From Litsea cubeba (Eukaryota > Streptophyta > Magnoliopsida > Laurales > Lauraceae), in contig CM022953.1 of assembly GCA_012931725.1 (NCBI GenBank), forward strand, positions 31,003,446 to 31,067,445: a stretch of 64,000 nt of DNA. Direction: 5' to 3'. Position numbers and translations under genes: made by a program. This document shows, piece after piece, positions 46,365 to 57,479 of the stretch. The stretch's first letter is position 1. Each line of letters starts with the position of its first letter. The notes beneath the pieces were generated by a model. That model was given only the letters and a program-made list of their open reading frames with translations, ran no database searches and was not told where the DNA came from.

Positions 46365-46665
46365 ATCTCCCCCTTTGGAATTGTTGGCAACACTTGGAAC
46401 TTCAACACTTGAAACACTTTGAACCAGTTGACCTTCATGAAGCTTCTTCAGAACCATAAACCAACAGAATCAAGATCTTCACATTCACATTCTTGATACC
46501 GATCTCCCCCAAGCTATCATAGCATAACTTCTTCGCATAACTTCTCCTAGCATAGCTTTCTCCTAGCATGACTTTCTCCCCCTTTGACAACAAGTCCAAA
46601 GGGACTAACCAAGGAGCGAATAGGATATTCAAGGAATACATTGCTCCCCCTTTCAAGCACAACTC
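46365..46665 (-). other. Copia C polypurine tract cluster
   Basis: On the minus strand AAAGGGGGAG-like tracts occur at about 46641-46653, 46573-46585 and 46365-46376, with TTGGGGGAGATC at about 46501-46511. The one next to the LTR is the functional candidate. Several copies in this place are a Sirevirus trait. Confidence 0.8.
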
Positions 46666-48060
46666 CTAAGGATTAGGAGAGTGAGTAACTCCTAATTTTT
46701 TCCGGAGATACTCGAAGACTTCCTTTGGCAGAGGTTTTGTGAAGATATCAGCAACTTGCTCAGTAGTTGGAACATATTCCAACTTTACCTCACCGTCTGC
46801 AACCTTTTCCTTGAGAAAGTGATAGCGGATTGCAACATGCTTCGTTCTAGAATGCTGAACAGGATTCTTGGAGATGTGAATTGCACTTGTGTTGTCACAG
46901 AGGATCGGCGTAGGATCCGTTGTCGGAACTCCTAGATCAGAGAGCATTTGCCGCATCCATAACACTTGCGTACAACAAGTTGCCGCTGCAATATATTCCG
47001 CTTCCGCTGTAGAAAGGGATACTGAATCTTGTTTCTTACTGTGCCATGCCACCAACCTTTCACCGAGATAGAATGCACCACCGCTTGTACTCTTGCGATC
47101 ATCTATACATCCAGCTCAATCGGCGTCAGAGTATGCAACAAGAGTGAAGGATTTGCCTTTAGGATACCAAATGCCAAGCTCCATGGTACCTTTCAGATAT
47201 CGAAATATCCTTTTTACTGCTGTAAGGTGCGTCTCAGTTGGTGATGCTTGAAATCGAGCCACCATACATACTGCTTGCAGAAGATCCGGTCTTGTAGCAG
47301 TCAAATAAAGCAAGCTTCCTATCATAGAACGATAAGTGGTGTGATCAACGGACGAACCCTTATCATCTTTGCTTAGCTTTGTGTTCGTTGTCATTGGTGT
47401 GCTCACTGGCTTGCTGTCTTCCATGTTAAAACGCTTCAGCATTTCCTTGATGTATTTCATCTGTGATATGAAGATACCATGTTTCAGCTGCTGAACTTGT
47501 AAACCAAGGAAGAACTTCAGTTCTCCAAGCATTGACATCTCAAATTCTTTCTTCATCTCTTCAGCAAAATTCCTGCACATTTCCTCATCATTGGCACCAA
47601 AGATTATGTCATCGACATAAACAATGACAACCAGCTATTTGCTCAACTCTGTTTTGACATATAGGTTGCTATCAACTAGTCCTTTTCCAAAGCCGATCTT
47701 GTGGAGATAGAGGTCCAGCCTTGCATACCACGCCCTTGGCGCTTGTTTCAGCCCATAAAGAGCCTTTTTCAACTTGCACACTAGGTCTGAATTTTTGCTA
47801 ATGAGAAAACCATCAGGTTGCTCAATGTAGACCTCTTCTTCAAGTAATCCATTCAAGAAGGCTGACTTTACATCCATCTGAAATACCTTGAAGGTTTTGT
47901 ATGCAGCCAATGCAAGAAACCTACGAATGGCTTCCAGACGAGCCACCGGTGCAAAGGTCTCTTCAAAATCTATGCCTTCAACTTGAGCATAGCCTTTACA
48001 AACCAACCTTGCTTTGTTTCGTATGACCTGACCATCTTCATTCAGCTTATTCCAAAAGAC
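46666..48060 (-). pseudogene. Copia C RT (3' part) and RNase H
   Basis: Three open pieces in one reading sense: 48006-47635 with MVCKGYAQVEGIDFEETFAP and FQMDVKSAFLNGLLEEEVYI; 47580-47116 with thumb and RNase H start; 47055-46666 with STAEAEYIAAATCCTQVLWM and VADIFTKPLPKEV, ending GVTHSPNP. The catalytic IVYVDDIIFGAND lies near 47610, just after a stop. Premature stops at about 48058, 47632 and 47113 separate the pieces; two lie where Trp is expected (TGG to TAG or TGA). Confidence 0.92.
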
Positions 48061-50991
48061 CTATTTAGTACCAATAATATTCTTATTGGTAGGTCTAGAA
48101 ACTAGTTCCCATGTGGAGTTCTTCTCAATTTGCTCCAACTCCTCATGCATAGCTTTCAACCAACTTTCATCGAGACTGGCTTCAGCCACAGTCTTGGGTT
48201 CAATGGTGGACACAAGTGAGTAATTGCTAACTACACTTTGTCTTGTTTTAACACCGGCCTCAGGATCTCCAATGATTTGATCCTTAGGGTGTTGCTCTAC
48301 CCAAGTGCTTTTCTTTCTAGGTGTAGCATCCTCTGAGTCATCCTTTGATTTCTCAGAATCATTAGGTTCAGCCACTTCATCATCAATCTCACTCGAGTCC
48401 TCATAAACTGGACTGTCATAATGAGTTACATTCTTTGATTCACGGTTTTCATCAATTCTAACATCGGCACTTTCTATGATTTTTCTGGTCCTTTTGTTAA
48501 GACATCTGTAAGCCTTACTAGAGGAGGAGTAACCCAGAAATATACCTTCATCAGCTCTTTCTTCAAACTTGCCCGGATTTTGTTCAAGACGCTTGATGTA
48601 ACACTTGCTACCGAAGACTCTGAAGTGCTTGACTGTTGCTTTTCTCCCAAACCATAGCTCATAAGGAGTTTTGTCTTCATGTGGCCTGATCAAGCATCGA
48701 TTCTGAATGTATACAGCCGTATGGATTGCCTCCTTCCAGTATTTGTCAGCTAGCTTGCTCTCAGTTAGCATTGTGCGAGCCATCTCTTGCACGGTGCGAT
48801 TTTTCCGTTCCACAACTCCATTTTGCTGTGGAGTTCTAGGGGCTGAATATTGTCTTTGAATGCCATGGTGCTCACAATAGTTAGTGAACTCTTCAGATGT
48901 GAATTCACCTCCTTGATCAGACCTTAAAATTTTGATATGTTTTCCAAGCATATTTTCAACCTGTGCTTTAAACACTTTAAAACGATCAAGTGCTTGATGT
49001 TTATGCTTAAGAAACAATACCCATGTCATACGAGTATAATCATCAATGCATAACATAAAATACTTATCTCCATTGGTGCTTTGAGTTCGCATCGGACCAC
49101 AGAGATCAGTGTGCACTAGCTCAAGAGGTTTCTTTGAATGATGCTCCTTTGACTTGAACATTACCCTCGTTTGCTTTCCCTTTTGGCAAGAATCACAAAT
49201 GGGGTTGGAAGGCTTTTCAACTGTAGACATACCTCTGACAGCCTTTGAATTGCAAATCTTTGACATGTTATCAAAGTTTAGATGCCCAAGGCGTTTGTGC
49301 CACAACCAACTTTCCTCTATCCGACTCATCAAGCAAGTCTTTTCAGCTCCATCTGACAATGTATAGAGATTTCCAGTAGTCCTAGATCCAGTAGCCACTG
49401 TTTTGCCGTTGCTAGACTTCTTGATAGCAAACCCATTCTTAGTGAAGACAACTTCGTGGCCTTTGTCACAGATCTGGCTCACACTAAGCAAGTTGTGTCT
49501 CAGTCCAGACACATATAAGACCTCGTCTGATCTGATCTTGTTTGCCTTTAGCTGAACAACACCTTTTCCGCAGATTTTGGTACCATCATTGTTACCAAAC
49601 TTCACTGATCCGCCTTCATAGTGCTGTAATTTGACGAATTTTTCCTTATCACCTGTCATATGGCTTGAACAGCCACTATCAAGGACCCATGGTGCTGCCT
49701 TCTTTTGTGCATTGAATGCCGTTTGCACAATGAGAGATTCCTTGGAATTATCTTCCCTTTTCTTTGCCCTCCATGCCTTAACTAACTTGGGTTTCTTTTC
49801 AACCTGAAATTGGTTAGCAATAGGCAACCTACAATCCCTAGCCAAGTGTCCATAATTATAACACTTATGGCACTCAATTTTGTGGCCGTTTAGGATTGAG
49901 AAAGGGTTCCTAGTCACTAATGGACTGTTTGTAACATAGAATCTACAATCAGCTCTTTTATGTCCATATCTATTACAATGATAGCAATAACCATAGAATC
50001 TGAACATTCTTCCTTTCTTAGGTGGCTGGTTAAACTCCACAAACCTTTTCTTATTGACCATCTCAATACTAGGCTGAATTTGAAGCTTTGTAGCCTTGAG
50101 AGGTATGGCACTTTGTTTCATAAACAAAGAGGGTGCAGCTTTAGAGGACTCTCCGGTCTCAAATCCAATACCAAATTTATTGTGGAAGGGCTTTTGAACT
50201 TTCAGAATTTCATTGAGTTTCATTGTCCCTTCAATTGCTTGGAGCGCTTTGAGTTTTCGGCTACTTTCCAAGTTTTCAGCCTTTGCTCTAGCGATTTCAG
50301 TTTCATGTTTCATAGCCTCTTCCTTTTTGATACTTATTTGATTTTCAAGGACTTCCACCATTCTTTTATATTCTTCAACTTGAGTTTTCAAAGCAATAAC
50401 TGAACTTTCAGATTCATGAAGAAGTTTCAGATTTTTCTTACTTGTTTTTCGTTCCATGCTAAGCTCCTCAAGTGCGGCAATGAGTTCTTCTTCAAGATTG
50501 ACCTCAGCCTCCTCTTCCTCTTCCGGCTCTTGCTCCTCTTCTTCTTCAACAGTAACCATGAAGAGAGCTTCAGTTGCCTCGGCTGATTCATCATCGTCTG
50601 AAGTTTCAGACGTGCTGTCATTATATTGACTGATGAAGCTTTTTGCTTTGTCCCTCTTTCTGAAATTTTTCTTCCATTTACTCTTATCAACATAAGAGTC
50701 ATCATCATTGTTTTCTTTCAGCGGACACTTCGCAGCAAAGTGACCAACACCGCCACAATTGAAGCATTTAAAGGGTAGCTTCCCTTTGTACTTTCCATTG
50801 CTTCCTTTCTTCAGCTTTCTAACAAACTGAGCCTCAAGCTCATCATCATCAGTATCAGAATCATGACCAGCAGTCTCTTTTCCCTTTTTCTGAACTTTGA
50901 AGGCCGCTTCTCTATCAGATGAAGACGTCTTACCTATGCAGCATCTCATAGGCAGTGAGTGAACCATGCAACTCATCCATGGAAAATTCAT
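48061..50991 (-). pseudogene. Copia C gag (C-terminal part), protease, integrase and RT start
   Basis: Open for 976 codons. Zinc knuckle CFNCGGVGHFAAKC at about residues 76-89; acidic and coiled-coil region roughly 140-265; two more knuckles (CYHCNRYGHKRADC, CHKCYNYGHLARDC) near 340 and 375; protease WVLDSGCSSHMTG near 430; integrase zinc domain (HKRLGHLNFDNM, CDSCQKGKQ) and core blocks CIDDYTRMTWV, RSDQGGEF and NGVVERKNRTV; then the start of RT. It ends at a TAG near 48061 where Trp is expected. The first ~20 codons are out of frame with the true gag start. Confidence 0.93.
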
Positions 50992-51307
50992 TCAGATCCT
51001 TGGCTTCTTCTATGGCTGAGACTTTTGAATCAAACCTGGGAAGAAGAGATCTTAGAACCTTTTTGACGATGACTGGTTCTTTAATCTCCTCCCCTAGTCC
51101 ACGAATGTCATTCGTGACTTCATTCACTCGTTGCATATACAAGTCAACATTCTCACTTACCTCCATGCGAAGAGACTCGAATTGAGAGCGATGAGTTTGC
51201 AATTTCGCTTCTTTGATCTTCTCATCTCCTTCATGAATGCTTTTCAACTTGTCCCATATTTCCTTGGCTGTTTTGCATGCAATTACTTTGACTAGCTCGC
51301 TGTCCAC
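50930..51307 (-). pseudogene. Copia C gag, N-terminal fragment
   Basis: A UBN2/gag-polypeptide domain fragment: CKTAKEIWDKLKSIHEG, SQFESLRMEVSENVDLYMQR and KVLRSLLPRFDSKVSAIEEA. A frameshift near 50940 parts it from the rest of gag. Its 5' end is lost at the junction with gypsy D at about 51310. Confidence 0.88.
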
Positions 51308-51315
51308 AAGCTCTG

Positions 51316-52950
51316 ATCCTAGGATTGGAACTCACCATCGAATCCGGTATCACCATGCTGGAAGTCTTTGGAGACTCTCAACTGATCGTCAACCAGATGA
51401 ATCAGAAATTTGAAGTCAGGAAGCCAGATTTGCTGCCTTACTACAACAAGGCTCAATCACTTCTGCAAAAGTTTGACATCTGTCACATCACCCACATTCG
51501 TAGAGGTTAAAACATACGTGCAGATGCCCTAGCTGGACTTGCTGCATCTATGGCAATCCAGGAAGGGGGAAACATGCAAATCACAGTGTGCGAAAGAAGA
51601 ATCCTTCCTCCTCTTAACACACACCAAGCTGTTGCTGAATGCCACCAAGTGGTTGGAAGTCGGATTTCAATCCTTCAAACTTCAATCGGCGATTGGAGGG
51701 ATCCGTTCATTGATTACATTATGTTCGGAATCCTACCTGAAGTTCCAAAAGAACGGGTAAGCATCCAAAGGCGAACCCCAAGCTTCCATTTGGATATTCC
51801 TTCAAAATTCCTTTACAGGAAATCCTTCAACGGAGTACTTCTACGCTGCTTGTCGTAACAAGAGGCTGAAGAAACACTCAAAGAAGTTCATGCTGGTCTT
51901 TGCGGAGCTCATCAGGCTGGTCCCAAGCTCTATGATCAGATAAAAAGGTTAGGTTATTACTGGCCTACCATGGTAGCTGACGCAATGCAATTTGCTAAGC
52001 GCTGCCAACAATGCCAAGTTCATGGAGATTGCATTCACTTACCTCCAGAATGGCTGCATCCTACAGCGATCTCATGGCCTTTCGAAGCCTGGGGTATGGA
52101 CATCATAGGTCCTATTTCTCCCCCTTCAAGCAAAGGTCATCACTTCATCTTCGCCGCTACGGATTATTTCTCCAAGTGGTCAGAAGCATTTGCGTTCAAT
52201 GAAATGAAGACCTCATCAGTCCTTCAGTTCCTGCGCACCAACATCATTTGTCGTTTCGACATACCCAAAAGATTCGTCCATGATAACGGACCACAATTCC
52301 GGTATCATCGATTCTACAGGTTCTGCGACAAATACAAAATCCAAAGCTGTCCTTCGACTCCTTACAATCCGGCAGCAAACAGGTTAGCAGAAGCTTTCAA
52401 CAAGACACTCAACAAAATCCTCAAAAAAATGGTCTCTAGTCACAAAAGAGACTGGAGCGACAAAATGTCTGAAGCTTTGTGGGCCTATCGAACCACCGTT
52501 CGAGGACCAACCCATAGCACACCATTCTCCTTGGTCTATGGATGCGAAGCTTTCGTGCCCTTGGAAGTATAAATTCCTTCCTTGAGGGTATCCCTGCAAA
52601 ATGACATGACTCAAGTAAGCAATGTCAAATTGCGACTCCATGAGCTGGACAATCTCAATGAGAGACGGCTTGAAGCTCAACAAAGCATTGAACTTTACCA
52701 AGCACGCATGGCAGGATCTTTCGACAAAAAGGTCAGGCAACGCGCCTACAAAAAGGGTGACTTGGTCCTTGCGGTAAAAAGACCAATGGTCTTCGCTCAC
52801 AAGTCCAAAGGCAAATTTGAGCCAAAATGGGAGGGACCCTACGTCATCGACAAGGTTTTCTCCAATGGCACATACGCACTCCTAAACATGGAAGGTGACA
52901 GATGTATGCTGCCCATCAACGGAAGGTTCTTAAAGTGGTACTACCCTTGA
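51316..52950 (+). pseudogene. Gypsy D: end of archaeal RNase H and integrase
   Basis: Tat/Ogre-like pol 3' end, nearly identical to E at 63256-64000. It begins inside the archaeal RNase H (EVFGDSQLIVNQM), continues to the integrase zinc motif CQQCQVHGD, the core (WGMDIIGPISPP, FVHDNGPQFRYH, LAEAFNKTLNKIL) and the C-terminus ending NGRFLKWYYP. In-frame TAA codons at 51508, 51856 and 52570 break it. At the first two, E has GAA and CAA. The start of RNase H is lost at the copia C junction. Confidence 0.92.
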
Positions 52951-53289
52951 AGACTTACCCAACTGGGTAAGAGCAATGCCTGTATGGCCAAAACCAGTTT
53001 CCAGGTACACGCTCGCTAAACCCACCTTTTTTAGAATTTTCTTGTCAAATGTTGAAATTTCTAGAAATTTAAAACAATGCTTACTTCCATCGTTTCATTG
53101 TTCAAAAATCCAAGTTTAGGAACCTTTCCCTAACTTGACCAAAATTTTCAACCCTTGAACTCAAAATTCATGGTTTGAAAAAAAATCCGGATTCAGGGAT
53201 TTCCACCCTAGTCCACCCTACCTTTTACCGCCTAAATGGTTTTAGGTCAAAACTTATGACCCTCGTGTCTTTAAACAAAAAAAATGGTT
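52951..53289. other. Gypsy D 3' noncoding spacer
   Basis: AT-rich DNA after the integrase stop. No coding frame. Confidence 0.5.
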
Positions 53290-53762
53290 TTTCAAAAAAG
53301 CCGCGGGGAAGCGACGCTTAGTCGATACTCGCACAAATTGGAAGCATGCGAACCACGTTCGACACTTTCAAAATCGCAGGGAAGCGACATTTCGTCGATA
53401 CTTGCAAAATCCAAAACCGTGGAGATACAAAATTTCAGTTGATATCCACAACCCAAATTTCAAAGGTTCGAAAAAACCTAAAAAACCATGGAGACGCAAC
53501 ATTTCAGTTGATATCTATAACCCAAAGGTTCGAGAAAACCACAAATTTCAAAAATCGTGGGGAAACTACATCAAGTCAGTACCCGCAAAACCAAAATTTT
53601 TGAAAAACAAGGATGCGACATTCCATCGATACTTGCACCCAAAACCGCGAGGATGCGACATTCCATCGATACTCGCAACCGAATGAGCAAGGATGCGACA
53701 TTCCATCGATACTTGCAAAAACGTTCAGCAGGGAGGCGACTTTTAGTCGATACTTGCATTTT
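53290..53762. repeat. GCGACATT..TCGATACTTGC repeat array
   Basis: Degenerate units of about 45-60 bases built on GCGACATTCCATCGATACT. Clear copies start near 53305, 53386, 53625, 53653, 53694 and 53738, with more divergent copies between. The array sits in the noncoding region between integrase and LTR. Confidence 0.85.
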
Positions 53763-53767
53763 TGAAA

Positions 53768-54080
53768 ACCAAACCGGCTATAGATGCCACAAAAACGGCT
53801 ATAGATACCACCAAAACAGGCTATAAATGCCACAAACCGGCTATCAATGCCATAAAACAAAACCGGCTATCAATGCCACAAACAAAAAAAATTGGCTTTC
53901 AAAAAAACCCGGCTATTAATGCTATAAACCCGGCTATTAATGCCACAAACTCGGCTATCAATGCCACCAAAACCCGGCTATAGATGCCACAAAACAACCT
54001 CGGCTATCAATGCCACAAAAAAACTGGCTCTCATGCCAAAAATCGGCTTCCATGCCACAAACAAAAATCTGGCTTCCATG
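53768..54080. repeat. CGGCTATaAATGCCACAAA repeat array
   Basis: About fifteen degenerate units of 17-25 bases around CGGCTAT and ATGCCA. A related short array lies at 56889-56960. Confidence 0.88.
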
Positions 54081-54720
54081 CCAAAACAATCATTTGACAA
54101 AAGATTTTCACAAAATGACAAGCTTTTGATCAAATCCCATTTAGCAATTACTTTTATCACAAAAAGATTTAAGTAAGCGTAGGGAAAACAAAAAAAAAAG
54201 CACCCCATTTAGCAATTACTTTCATCACAAAAAGATTTAAGTGAGCGTAGGGAAAACAAAAAAAAAGAGTACCAAAAAATACATGTGGTACCAAAAAAAA
54301 GAAAGTGTTCACAAGCACTACAAAAAAAAAAAGAAAAGTACAAAAAAAGAATACAAGTGGTACTAAAAAAAAAGAAGGATGGTTTCTGTAAAAAAAAAAA
54401 TAGGAGCTCAATCAAAAATGATCTCCAGCCAAGAGTTCAGCTCCTCAAGCAAACTTTTGGCCTCAGCCGTCAGGGATTCCAAGGCACGCTTCTTCAGGAA
54501 CTTGCCATGAGATGCTGGGGTGGGCTGTAACCCTTCTTTCGCACCGGGAAGCTTATCCCGAGCAGTTTGCCATTGTTCGCTTTCTTGAGATTTCCTTTCA
54601 AGAACTTGATTGGCATCTGCAACCTGTTGACACCAAAAATGTCACTTTGCCTCTTCAAGATCCAAAGAGCTACATGAAGTCGCAACCTGCCATAAATAGG
54701 CAATGCTGCTTCCAAAAATC
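54081..54720. other. A-rich spacer before the D/E LTR
   Basis: Two copies of TTTAGCAATTACTTT.ATCAC with GTGAGCGTAGGGAAAACA-like words (54140-54260), then long A runs with AAAGAAGGATGG near 54371. One of these purine runs may be the polypurine tract; I cannot tell which. Confidence 0.4.
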
Positions 54721-54835
54721 AAATCTTGTTAGAATCAAACAAAAACTGCAAGATTCTTCAAGACAGCCAAAAGAGGAGTACACAAGAAGTTTCGGGCCAT
54801 TTCAAAATCATTTGGCCTAACTTCGCTTCTCAGAC

Positions 54836-55470
54836 AGCTGAAAAGGAGCTCTCGGCGGCAAAAGCATCGGAGACACCAAATCTTCGATCAGGGCCGATGG
54901 ATAGTCTCAAAATACTTCCAAAAGGCTCCACGTCAAGTTCCGAGTCAAACCGACAACGTTTGACCCTACATCAACCCTCGAACAGCTAAATCAAGCCTCT
55001 CGGCGGCGAGAACCACCGAGGCCATTACTCATCAGATAGAGCACATGGACGGCTTCAAAATGCTTATAAACGGCTACACGTCAAATTTCAGGTCATTTCA
55101 ACAACATTTGACCATAGTTTGACGCTCGGAAGCCAAATCAGGCTTCTCAGCGGCAAAGCTCTCCGGGACCATGGTTTCCAAGACAGAGCCTATGGATCAT
55201 CTTAAAATGACTCCAATAGGTTCCCTGTCAAATTTCAAGTCAATCGGACATCGGTTGACCGCACATCAAACCGCGACATCTTCATCGCGATAAAAAGCAA
55301 GTCTACTGGTGATAGGACCCCAAACGGCTTCAAAACTCAAATAAAAGCCTATGGTTGGTCTTATTTATTACTCAGCAGGCTTCACACCAAATTTCAGGTC
55401 ATTCCGACATCGTTTGTCCCAGTTTCAGCTTCTGACGGAAAATCGGCAGCTCTGCGCGACAAAGTCTTCG
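54836..55470. repeat. ~160-bp tandem repeats in U3 of the D/E LTR
   Basis: Three to four degraded units, each with CTC.GCGGCAAAGC, a TATGGATCATCTTAAAATG-like stretch, ACGTCAAATTTCAGGTCA, and ACAACATTTGACC. Unit starts are near 54850, 55003, 55158 and 55320. Confidence 0.75.
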
Positions 55471-56373
55471 GCTTTCTCAGGAAATTGGAAACTTTGCAAA
55501 ATAAAATGCAAGGATTCTCATCAGGTTTCCTACAAAGAAATTAGGCCAATAAATGGTCAAAATGTCAAGGAAAAGTACAGGAGAAAAAAGAATCGAAAAA
55601 CAGCAAAAACGGACACAAAACGGGACACAAAAGGGGGAAAAACCCCCCAGGGTCGCAGACCCCTGCGACCCTGGGCCAGGGTCGCCGGCGACCTTGGAAC
55701 CCGGGGTCGCCGGGAAGGCCCCGGAAACCCCGGTTTTCGCCGTTTTTTTCGCGATTCGAAGAGCCCAGCCTCTGGTACTTTCCAAAATTCATGCTTTTGA
55801 GACACCAAGTCCTCTGACATCCGTCCAAAACACGGGTCAATCATCAAGAGTATCGAAAACAATATTGATCGCCACCCGGTCAACCAAAAAAAAGTGTGCT
55901 TTCTACCCGACCGATCGAGAAATTGACAGGACAGATGGCACCGACCCGCTGTTGGCAACAAACACCTGAAATTATATGGTCATCTGATGTCGATCTACAT
56001 GAAGATCCATCGATGATCATCGACAGAAGAATCCCAAAAGACGTGGCACGGCCCGCGACTCTTCAGCTGCTCGGCGACCACTTAATGCGATTAATTGACT
56101 AACTTTATTATAGTCATTAATCCATTTCTTTGGACGGCCCAATCAGAAGCAAGCATTCGGGAGTTACAAGTCAAGAGATTCATGGCATTTAACCCATGAA
56201 ACTCCTCCCATCATGGCGATTAAAGGCGATTAAATGCCCTCAATCTCCTCCGGCCAATCAGAAGCCAAGAAAAAGGAGTTACAAAATAAACAATTCAATT
56301 TTGTAACTCCTCCCATTATGCGGCTTAATGACAATAAAAGCCCATAAACCCACCTAAAAGGCTACCTAAAAGC

Positions 56374-56383
56374 CTATAAATAG
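56374..56383 (+). promoter_or_regulatory. D/E LTR TATA box
   Basis: CTATAAATAG, followed about 30 bases later by an A-rich leader (CACAGAGCATCAG). It would drive transcription into E. Confidence 0.7.
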
Positions 56384-56888
56384 GAGAGCTCTCCAAGAAG
56401 AAAGGATAGTCACAGAGCATCAGAAAAAAAGCACAAACACACAGACAGACAGAAGCACAGAAATCCAGAGAAAGGAAAAAGAGAGAAAACTCTGCGGAAG
56501 TTCTACACCGGCCACCGCAACAAGGTGACAAAAGTCCCTTAGGGGGTACCCCCCCCCAAGGTCCTTGCTTTCTCCTCCTGCCTCCAATGGCTTAGATATG
56601 GCTTTTCAGCCCGTCTACTCGGCTTTTTATTGGACATAGGACCTCCTTTTGGTCTTTGTCCTCTAAAAACCCGAGGTTATAGCCAAGCCAAGCGAATCAA
56701 TAGCATCCTCTGTTCTCATCAGCATGGATGATGGCGAAGCCCACATATGGCTTGCGACCGTCAATCTAAACGGGTCCCCCACAATCTCCTGAGAAGTTAG
56801 ATCCTCCTTTTCTTGCTTTTCATTGTAGTTTGTATTTTTTCAAAAGAGACAAAAATCACAATTCTTGTCTTTCATTATTGATAAGGAT

Positions 56889-56960
56889 TGTAAATCGGCT
56901 ATAAACGCCAAAAATCGGCTATAAACGCCAAAATCGGCTATAAATGCCAAAAAAATCGCC
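56889..56960. repeat. Short CGGCTATAAACGCCAAA array in U5
   Basis: Three clear 22-base units and one partial. The wording matches the array at 53768-54080. Confidence 0.85.
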
Positions 56961-57234
56961 TTTCACGGCAAACCAAGAAAAATGTCTCTTTTCTTAAATA
57001 TATGTGCAATGTAAAACTTGAAAGAAGTTGATTTCCTTTTTACTTGCGAAGGTTGATCTCCGGATCACCACTTGCAATTCCAAGTAAAAATAGAAAATCT
57101 GGCACACCCACACAAAAAAAAAGAAATGTTGATGCACGCCCCTGCCCCCCGGTTACGAAAGGGTCGGACCCGACGGACTCCCACGTCCGCCGACCTCGGT
57201 AGGAACTCGAGCATTGGGGCGCGGTCCATCAAGC

Positions 57235-57252
57235 TGGCTCCACCCGGTGGGA
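57235..57252 (+). other. Candidate primer binding site of E
   Basis: TGGCTCCACCCGGTGGGA, four bases after the presumed LTR end. It starts with TGG as needed to pair with tRNA CCA and resembles the TGGCGACTCCACTGGGGA type of Ogre-like elements with a small deletion. Assignment is by pattern only. Confidence 0.5.
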
Positions 57253-57479
57253 CCCGTTTATTTGAGAACACGATGCTAGAAATGAAATATTTGCATATCA
57301 TATATTTTGCTCTATGCTTATATTTCTTTTCTCGATTCCTTGGCTACTTTATAATTGGTGCCCTATGTTGAATTCCGCATCTAAAAAAAATGAGATGAGA
57401 TTTATTGTTTGGAAATTTCTAATTCTTTGAATTTATTTCCACTCTTTCTCTTTTCAAAAAAAAAATTTTAAACAAAAAA

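Larger units (their letters stand above)
45261..51315 (-). mobile_element. Copia C: Sirevirus-like Ty1/copia, 5'-truncated
   Basis: Minus-strand order gag, protease, integrase, RT, RNase H, several polypurine-like tracts and a 1104-bp 3' LTR. Three zinc knuckles, a long coiled coil in gag, a cluster of polypurine tracts before the LTR, and CCGG palindromes in U3 fit Sireviruses. The 5' LTR and first part of gag are missing: at about 51316 it joins plus-strand gypsy D. It inserted into the E2 LTR after the ACTTACG at 45260. Confidence 0.9.
54720..57231 (+). repeat. D/E LTR (3' LTR of D and 5' LTR of E)
   Basis: Inferred LTR of about 2.5 kb. Evidence: integrase of D lies upstream and gag of E downstream, a TATA box at 56374, and a primer-site-like sequence at 57235 just after a CA at 57230-57231. 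The left edge is uncertain by hundreds of bases, because no second copy is in the window. Confidence 0.55.

Noticed and set aside
55553..55969. Overlapping frames of 130-140 codons in the D/E LTR
   Set aside because: They occur on both strands in a GC-rich LTR segment and have no domain.
57072..57371. Open frame with the word ARSIKLAPPGGTRLFEN across the primer site region
   Set aside because: It overlaps the likely LTR end and primer site, has no family resemblance I can name, and has an equally long antisense frame caused by the GC-rich block.
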